Origin: Phyllostachys edulis
Lineage: Eukaryota > Streptophyta > Magnoliopsida > Poales > Poaceae
Direction: 5' to 3'
NCBI GenBank assembly: GCA_036346405.1
Contig: CM070550.1
Span: 13,922,115 to 13,986,114 of the forward strand
DNA length: 64,000 nt
In this document: piece by piece, positions 56,489 through 64,000 of the stretch
Position numbering within the stretch: position 1 is the first letter of the stretch
How the letters are laid out: the number at the start of each line of letters is the position of its first letter
The notes under the pieces: generated by a model
What the model saw: the letters and a program-made list of their open reading frames with translations, nothing else
Told to the model about the DNA's origin: nothing
Databases searched by the model: none
Translations under genes and position numbers: made by a program

Positions 56489-59400
56489 CTAGTTAGTATG
56501 GGAAAACATACCACAAACATTGGGGGTGTCGTCGTTTTGAGAACCTCGTATCCAGCTAGAGCCATAAACTAATGCCTCAACCATAGATGGGCGCAGAGCA
56601 CTACGATAATCATCAAGAACTCTACCTCCAGCACTAAAGGTTGACTCAGATGATACGCTGCTGGCAGGTACCGTTAAGAATTTCTTGGCCATCTTTGAGA
56701 GAACCAAGAACATATGAGCATTCAATCTCCACCAATCAAGCAATTTAAAACCAGTGTCTGCTAAAGGATGATTTGGTTCATCTAGATAGATGAGTAGCTC
56801 TGATTTAGATGGTTCTATAGAAGTAGATCGCAGAAAGGTCTGAAACTCACTTGAAACTGAGACTAATGAGCAACCGGTATCAATGGTTGAAGATGACTCA
56901 GCCCTGCTGTTGGCAACCTTCATGTGGCGATGTTGCATCTCATGTTGGGCATAGAGATCAAACAACCTCGTCACAGATATAACTTTCCTCACTGGCGGCT
57001 TTGGATGAGTCATACAACTGTGCGAAACACCAACTAACAAATTTCATCTTGAACCTTGGATCAAGAATAGTAGCAATAACCATTACATTGTTTTTTTCAA
57101 TCCAATATTGCTTTACCCATAGTCCTCAAATAATGATCACTAGAAGTACTTGCGGCCCTTAATGCTATCTTAACATTCACTATATGAGGATAGAAAGTGT
57201 TTGCTGTGGGGTATAGAGATCCTGAAAATGTAGTAGTTACCTCTGCCAATGCCTTCAATATTGGCTGAATTTTGTTGTATAAAGCCCATTGTTCACTCGA
57301 AGGAAGCCACTTGTAATTAGCATCCGAATCAGTATAGTACAATAATGTGTCCTTATAAGCAATGCTAACAGACAACATTTTACATGTTGAACCTCACCTT
57401 GTTGACAAATCAAGACTCAACCCTTTTCTAACTTCCAAAGCAATAGATTTACAAACTTCTAAGAATTTGTACATGCGGGATGGTGAAGAATCTAGACCCG
57501 CCATTATGAGTTAATGGAGTATTTTAGCGATTAATGACAAATCCATTTGTGAGACTAACACTTCTATTGTTATACCTATTACTTAGTCTCAATTAGATAA
57601 AAAGATGAAAATCATGGAGGTATGCATTTGACATTATATTCCTTATATCTATGTTGCATTCCTTGGATCCAAAATATAGGTTGAACTCCACAAAAAGTTT
57701 AACTTGAATATGTGCATATGTCCTTATTACACATTTGTGTATGCACACATTTAGGAGGAGTTCACTCTATATTTTGTGGTTTCAATAGTATTGATCCATA
57801 TTCCTTTATCCACATATATTAAGGATCTTTACTTTGAAACATATCATATGAGTATACAAAACTTGTATAGTTTATATATACTCATATAACTTAATATTCA
57901 ATTAGTTGCAATTGTGATGGTTATCATAAATTACCAAAGCGGGAAATATTGGAGTATCTTGTCCCACCATTATGAGTTAATGGTATGTTGTGGTAATTAA
58001 TAACAATCATTTTGTGGAACTAACATTTTCCATGAGTTAGATGAATATGTTTTGTTCCATGAGGTTGGAGACTTTGGATGATATCATGAGTTGATCATCA
58101 TCAAATCAAGAACTTGGAGTAAAGGATGCATCATGTGTTGATGCGTATCAAGATCTCGAAGAAAAGGAAATCATCATGTGTTGATGATGTTCAAGAAGAG
58201 GAGATGATCATGAGTTGATCATCAAGTCAAAAGAAGACCCATCATGTGTTGATGGAGGTCAAGTGAAAGAGTGCATCATGGGTTGATGCATATTCAAGTC
58301 AAGAACATGAAGTAATGGATATCGTCATGTGTTGATGATTATCAAGTCAATGACCCGGTCTTGAAGTGAGGATGTGCGTCATCAAGTTTCAAGAGGATGC
58401 TCAAGGCAAAGGTATGACTAGCTGGGGCTAAGGATATGTTCCTAGTTTTTTATCAGTCTTGGTGTTTAGTTGGAAGACTAGATTGCTAGTATAGGTTGCC
58501 ATACTATTAAGAGGGGTCTTGACTAGTAGCTTGAGTTAGTCATGTGTTGATAGCTCGTTGTGCTTGCTCTAGCTTTCGTTTGCATGTTGCTAATATTTGC
58601 GAATGTGTTTTGCAAAATAGTTGAGGCTCGTGCATATTCCTTGTAGCATGTGACTTTAGTTTGCAAATGGTTTAAGTCCATGTACCTTATTCCTTGTGGC
58701 ATTGATTCTAAAAGTTGACAAATGTGTTTTGCAACTTGTTGAGAATCTTACCTTTAACCTTTGTTTGCATCGCACATCAATTTGGCAAATGTGTTTTGCA
58801 AATTGAGTTGAAGAGAATGCCATCTATGCTTTTCTCAGGAAAGGCGGTAGTACCGACGTGTTGTTGGTGGTACTACCGCACTACGGTATGACCAGGGAAG
58901 TTGGTGCGGTACTACCGCAACCCGGTTGTACCGAAGAATTGTTGTCGGTACATGTTTTCCAATAAGACACCTTTTAAGCATGTGTTGCTCCCTTGAGGTG
59001 CGGTAGTATTGACGTTCTTGTGGCGGAACTACCGCATAGCGGTATGACCGCATATCCTTTGGTGGTACTACCGGTGAACGTTCGGACCGTCCGAACGCAT
59101 GATCCAATCACGCGGTTAAGACCTGTGGTCCAAACGGCCCATCAAATCTGAGTCGTCCACGTAATCAATTCGATCGGATAGAGTTGATTTGGTCGCTCTT
59201 GTGAAGCGGTAGTACCGGAGCTTATTTGACGGAACTACCGCTCAGAGGTATGACCGCAATTTACTTGGCGGAACTACCACACCCCGGTGTTACCGAAAAA
59301 TAGCAGTGATACGTTATTTCCAGTGAGTGCCGTTTTTGGACCTCAAGTGGAACGGTAGTACCGCCCACCCTTATGTTTCGATATGACCGGAGAGCGGAAC

Positions 59401-60781
59401 TACCACGTATAACTTGACGGTAGTACCGCGCCGCATTTCCAACGGCTATTTCACAGGCTTTGTTATAGCCGTTACTGTGCGTCAATGGAGGTGCGGTAGT
59501 ACCGGCCGTTGAACGGTGGTACTACTGCTCCTGCTGATTTTTTTTCAGCATCTTTTCTTCCAACGGCTAGTTTTTGTGTGTAGGCTATATATACCCACCT
59601 TGGCCGGTTGATAGCAAGGTGGCTGGTGCCATATGCATTTCTTTGAGCAAAGAGCAAGCCCTCTCATCTCTTTTGTGCAGGTGTTGCACTTAGTGAGCTT
59701 AGAGAGCAAACCCTAAGTGCATATGTTGCATTAGGTAGTGGATTGTGTATCCATTAATCTTAGATACTTGATTCATTCAAGTGAGAGTCATTGACTTGTT
59801 TCTCTTGGTGTTTTCTGACACCTAGATGACGTGGAGGCGTCGTGATTCAGTGATCTTCTCAAGAAGCTTGTGAGAAGGCCTGACGTTTGTGAGTAGCTCG
59901 ATGCTCGCCATCTCCGGAGTAGAGGAAGAGCAACCCCGAGTGAATCGAGGTGTTGGTTCGAGTTGGAGCCGGTCCAAGTGGTTGGACTTACCTCGGAGGT
60001 ATTTGGCTTAATTCGTGGAGCCGGTCCAATTAGTTTGGGCTTACCTCAACGTGGATTAGGGGAGACCGGCAAGTCTCCGAACACCATAGTAAAACATCAT
60101 CGTGTCATTGTGGTTTGCTATCTTGTGTTTTACTTTGTGTAATTTACATTCTTAGGATTAAATTGCTTACTTGTATTTGTATGATTGCTATCTTTTATAT
60201 AGTCTCTTGTTGTTGGTGCACTTAGTAAAGACTAGTTGATTTAGGCTTTAATTGTGCAAAACCAAAATGATTTACAATTCCGCATAAAACTTGGTTTTAG
60301 CCAAAGAAGTTTTTAAAACCGCCTATTCACCCCCTCTAGTCGGCCTCCTCGATCTTACAGATGGAGACGTCTTCATGTATTTGACCAATTCCCTAATATT
60401 GCTTATCAAAGATTCCAATGGTGCCATGTCATCATTCCCTACCAAATTCACTATATGACAATAACAACGAACATGAAAATATTTAGGAATGAACTATGTT
60501 GTTCCCCTAGTAATGAACTTGGCCATCAGATTCTTAGCGGCAACATCATTTGAGCTTGCATTATCAAGAGTGATAGTCATAATTTTATATTCTATTTTCC
60601 ATTCAGTAATGTAATCAGACACTGCCTGAGCTATCACATTTCCTGTGTGTGGGGGGTCCAACTCAACAAAGTCCAAGACACGGAATTGCATAGCCCAATT
60701 AGCATCTATGTAATGAGCGACCAAACTCATGTCGCAAAGGTTTTGATTTGATGTCCACAAATCACAAGTTAAACTTATATT
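56489..60781 (-). pseudogene. hAT transposase pseudogene (split by a solo LTR)
   Basis: On the minus strand, N to C: LTCDLWTSNQNL-type region with IMTITLDNASSNDVAAKNLM (60781-60494), EFLISNIREL-like text to 60365, then after the LTR MYKFLEVCKSIALEVRKGL (about 57475). The next block is KWLPSSEQWALYNKIQPIL (57310), ILDPRFKMKFVSWCF (57060) and the C-terminal dimerisation domain LLDWWRLNAHMF, VPASSVSSESTFSAGGRVLD and SALRPSMVEAL (56740-56580). These are Ac/Tam3-family hAT landmarks. A TGA replaces the expected Trp after STR (about 57388), and the frame shifts near 57000. The BED zinc finger was not found. Confidence 0.88.
57484..60359 (+). mobile_element. solo LTR (2.88 kb) with two kinds of dyad array
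   Basis: It begins TGAAGAATCTAG at 57484 and ends GATCTTACA at 60359, with a perfect 5-bp duplication GATGG (57479-57483 and 60360-60364). The insertion split a hAT transposase codon run. The 3' end (CACCCCCTCTAGTCGGCCTCC before the terminal CA) is a common grass LTR end, giving the + orientation. It has an ATCATG(A/T)GTTGATxAT array at 58080-58390 and CGGTA-N-TACCG arrays at 58845-59520. No internal domain remains. Confidence 0.92.
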
Positions 60782-62820
60782 TGTTGGAAATATGCCCTAG
60801 AAGCAATCATAGAGATGATTACATTTCATTATGTTCATGACATTAGATAATATGTTATCTTGTTCACAGAATAATATCGATAATATTTATTATCAAGTAT
60901 GTGACTTGATTGTGAAACTCTATATTTATGCGATGATTATTCTTAAACGTTCCCTGGTCGGAAACATATGAGGACACATATGAATAGACTAGCATATGTA
61001 TTGGTTGATGACTATGTTTCACGAGTCATAGATATGGAGATATCAAAACAATAATATGGACACATGTTAGAGAACATGGTGTTGGATAAGGCCCACCTTG
61101 AGACACGGTTGAGATTGTTATGATTTCGTGTGTCATCAGTTGGTCTCAAGCAATGATGATATATAATTCTTAGACCTGAGATCAGCATGGTTTCCTACAT
61201 GTGTAATAGTACTCTTAGGGGTTGCGAAACGCTACACCGTAACTGGGTAGTTATAAAGGTAGCTTTCGGGTATGCTATGAAACATGGGGAGGAATGTGAC
61301 TGGTCGGATATGGGATTTGTCCCTCCTAACATAACAGGAGAGATGTCCATGGGCCCCTCGTTGTGGTTGAATAAAGAAAGTGTATGGCCATACCACTAGT
61401 GATCGAAGTGTCGACCACATGAAGTTATTCGACACTTGATCGAGAAAGTATTGAACAGTCCATGGATGACATAATCTCACCTAGAGTTCAACCAGATGTC
61501 GTGAGGCCAAGGGATAATACACAAACAGGTCGTACGGCTGATATCTGTTCTCCACATGTGGAAGACATCCGGGTGGTCCTGGAAGACCTCCTGGGTGGTC
61601 CTAGAAGACCTCCTAGGTGGTTGTGGAAGACCTCCGGGGTGGTCCTGGAAGACCTCCGGGGTGATCGTGGTAGACCTCCGGGGTGGTCCTAGAAGATCTC
61701 CGGGTGGTCGTGGAAGACCTCCTGGGTGGTACTAGAGAGAACATAATCACCAACTGGTCGTAAGGAGTTATGAGCTGTTCGTAAGTGATAAAGACATGGT
61801 CATAGATCATATTGCATTAAGGTTCGTCCGATATATTCTATGTGTGTTCAGGAATTGTTATGTGCTGCTAGGTACCGCTAACAACTCGTGGTCGGAAAGG
61901 GTTTTCGAATCACAGACGATCACACATGAACCTATAGGGTCACACACTTAAAGGACTGGATTTGATTTGGATGGTGATCCAAATTCTGGTAGGCTACGAG
62001 TTCCTAACGAGCCTCAAGTTTGAGACCCATCATGGATGCCTATATATATAGAGGGGCGATGGCATGGGAACAACTAATCAATCCTTTGAGAGAATTCCCG
62101 AAACCCTTATAGCCACGCATTCCTCAAACACACCGCCGACGCTAGCACTCCAGCGCATGGTGTCTCTGCCCCGTATGTGTGGATACCTTGGAGGTGTTGT
62201 TGCGAAGTATCAGCACTAGGACGATCTGCAACTCGTGATGATCTCAGGAGCAGGAGGCCAAGACGTGCGGTGAGTACGACTACTACTGCATCAACTCGCT
62301 ACATCGACTCTACTTCCGCTACAAGTCGGCGCGTCTAGTGGTAATCTCGTGATCTATTACTAGCGGGGGCTCCTTGGTTGCGTGAATTTTTTTTGTTTTG
62401 TGCTATCGTAGCCTACTCGCGATCCTTCAGTGGTATCAAAGCCATCCCGTCTAGTTTTAGATTCGGATTAGATTGTTTTGGTGATGGTCAATATGATCGT
62501 CCATGTGCGGTGGTCTCAGGATGGTTTTATGATCGTTATTTCGTGATCGTGTTTTCATGGTCGTATCACAACTTGCCTCTACCGGTAGGTTTCCGCCATC
62601 GAGGCAGACAGTGTTCATAAATCCATGGAGCACGCGAAGATCAATCTGGTTGATTGAATCGGAGTTGCGATCGAAAGGGGTTAATGTGATTAGCCCAATG
62701 CGATTTTCATGGACGGAACAGTAGATTGGATCTATGTAGTCCGAAAATTTTTCACATACAGGGGCTGCCGCCCCTGTGACCCCGCTCCGCTCACCGGCGA
62801 GCAGAATCGCCAAAAAGGAC
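60782..62820 (+). mobile_element. copia (Angela/BARE-like) 5' LTR with truncated internal region, copy 2
   Basis: The LTR is 60782-62429 (TGTTGGAAATATGCCCTAGA to GATCCTTCA), followed by a 1-nt spacer and the primer site TGGTATCAAAGCC at 62431. About 390 bp of untranslated internal sequence follows before homology is lost near 62820; no gag is reached and there is no 3' LTR. Its LTR matches copy 1 (14778-16351) over both ends, but the central 61520-61790 holds GAAGACCTCC/GGGTGGTC repeats in place of copy 1's GGTCGTAA repeats. Confidence 0.88.
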
Positions 62821-63510
62821 CTTGATTTTTGGTATTGCTATATCACTATGCTATTTGATTGTTTGTGAATGTCTTTATATTTCTGTTCATTTATTTCTAT
62901 GCATGTTATTTAATTGCTTTAAATTCTTTTAACATGATAGAAGTAAAAATCCCTCACATAATATTAAGTTAAATTGATGCCCTCCCAAATTTACTGCACC
63001 ATCCAAAGTCATGTATTTTTAATTGTGGGTCTTGCCAAAGCAGAGTGCCATTAATTCTCCTTGACTAGATGGGTTTGTGTCAGACAGTTACACGCTGGGC
63101 ATTGGTTTAACTTGACAAGGTCATCATAACGGTTATGGACCTTGGGGCATAGGGTTGGGTACCCAAGCATAAAGATGCTGCCCAACAACAAGAGTCATAT
63201 AGAGATATGATTAGCAAATGGTTGCTTACCAAATTCACTGATCTTCTAGCAGTGATGCCAAAGATCACTAGTAGATTATTGATTATGGTTTTTGAATCAC
63301 TAAATGTCATAAGAGGGATATGGTTTTTAGTGGGAGTATCTTTTTTAAATTGTTTAATAGAAGTTACTTTGATTGAACATATAGACAGTTTTGCATATTT
63401 TATGTTGTAGATTATAGCACCAACTTCTGTACCTACATCCAGTTTTGCTTTACGTTTGATACTTGAAAGGGAAAAACTGAATATAACAGATTTTGCGGAT
63501 TGGTCCCACA
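62821..63510. other. unassigned sequence to the right of the copia fragment
   Basis: AT-rich, possibly 5' sequence (intron or leader, minus strand) of the interrupted hAT element. Open frames on both strands overlap, and no domain is recognised. Confidence 0.35.
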
Positions 63511-63690
63511 TAGGGATGGCAATCAGGCGCGGTGGGTACAGGTAGTGCTCGCCCATACCCATGCCCGCGACCCCCTATTTTCCCCCACGGGCGTGCCCGC
63601 GAAGGACGATGGGCAAAGAACCTCGCCCATACCCACGCTCATGGTACTGCTGTTCATGGGCATGCTCATTTACCCGAACAAATGGTCAAG
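63511..63690 (+). mobile_element. terminal fragment of another hAT-like element
   Basis: TAGGGATGGCAATCAGGCGC at 63511 followed by repeated GCCCATACCC/CATGCCCGCG words is the usual terminus and subterminal zone of a grass hAT group. No opposite end was found within the window. Confidence 0.55.
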
Positions 63691-64000
63691 GTAAACTTTG
63701 TACGTAAATGTTAGACATCTAAAACTAGTGGCCTATTTGGAACATACATGTCTCCAAACTCAAACATGTAAATCATCGGTCTCAAAACCTTCACACCAAC
63801 TAGGGACTTCTCTAGGTACCAAATAGACTTAGCACTTGAACAAGAATACTCTCCTAGTAGATGCCCAAATCCTATCAAAACCCAACACCCCACCAAATAT
63901 CACATTGGTATTAGCGTAAACAAAGCTTAGACCCTATCGATCCCAATCCGATCCCCTAAAATCCTCCACTTAAACCGATTTCTACAACCCTACAACTTCG
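63691..64000. other. unassigned end of window
   Basis: AT-rich sequence. No feature that I can support. Confidence 0.4.

Larger units (their letters stand above)
55182..63420 (-). mobile_element. remains of an autonomous hAT element with nested LTRs
   Basis: The left terminus is TGGGGTGGATAACGAGCTGG, followed by repeated GGCTCG/CTCGTTA subterminal words (to about 55300). The minus strand encodes hAT transposase pieces at 60781-60365 and 57483-56489. A solo LTR (57484-60359) and a copia LTR with some internal sequence (60782-62820) interrupt it. The right terminus was not found; sequence up to about 63420 may still belong to it or to a neighbour. Confidence 0.65.

Noticed and set aside
1..64000. 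tRNA, rRNA or known miRNA genes
   Set aside because: I looked for conserved tRNA A/B boxes, rRNA cores and familiar miRNA words and found only tRNA-complementary primer sites in LTR elements; subtle or unfamiliar RNA genes cannot be excluded by eye.

Overview
This is a 64 kb piece of a grass (Poaceae) nuclear genome. It holds two intact intron-containing host genes, both on the + strand, in a dense bed of nested, mostly decayed transposable elements. The grass assignment rests on the MADS34/PAP2-type MADS-box gene, the COBRA-like gene, and the many grass-type LTRs, MULEs, hATs and MITEs. I cannot name the species; the K-box and C-terminus look to me closer to maize-type than rice-type MADS34 proteins, but that is from memory.

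Layout. 1-9722: a small MULE-type MITE (792-1134), then a candidate Helitron (about 1560-9722, with a textbook 3' hairpin and CTAG end). It carries exon fragments of at least three unrelated genes (THO6/DWA1-like, O-fucosyltransferase-like, starch-branching-enzyme-like) and is split by a solo LTR (6949-8765). 9723-17712: distal upstream sequence of the COBRA-like gene. A 6.65 kb MULE (10643-17296, perfect 10-bp target duplication) sits inside a local direct-repeat array, and the MULE was itself hit by a hAT element (12194-13719) and a copia solo LTR (14778-16351). 18032-20828: the intact six-exon COBRA-like gene. 22650-29932: the 3' end of a gypsy-type element with a very long LTR, an inserted second LTR, a LINE fragment and unassigned spacer. 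29933-34600: a hAT-like element just upstream of the MADS gene, split by a 3.5 kb gypsy-type solo LTR. 35183-49426: the MADS34-type gene, eight intact exons with a 10.5 kb first intron containing a non-LTR insertion, a degenerate full-length copia element and LINE remains. 50834-64000: a Pack-MULE-like element, LTR relics, a second hAT-like element, and the remains of an autonomous hAT whose transposase is split by two LTR insertions.

The two host genes act separately. The COBRA-like protein is a GPI-anchored wall protein that guides cellulose deposition. MADS34 is a transcription factor for inflorescence and spikelet identity. What they share is regulatory sequence (promoter or first intron) repeatedly invaded while the coding exons stayed open.

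The least ordinary signal is that several unrelated LTR families here each carry an array of short dyad-symmetric motifs, one motif type per family (GGTC-N-GACC, CGGTA-N-TACCG, GAGGTC/GACCTC, GTCGTA/TACGAC, ATCA..TGAT). Two copies of one copia LTR family have identical ends but different arrays in the middle, as if the array were an exchangeable cassette. Coordinates of transposon boundaries given with target-site duplications were read from the sequence; those marked approximate were not.
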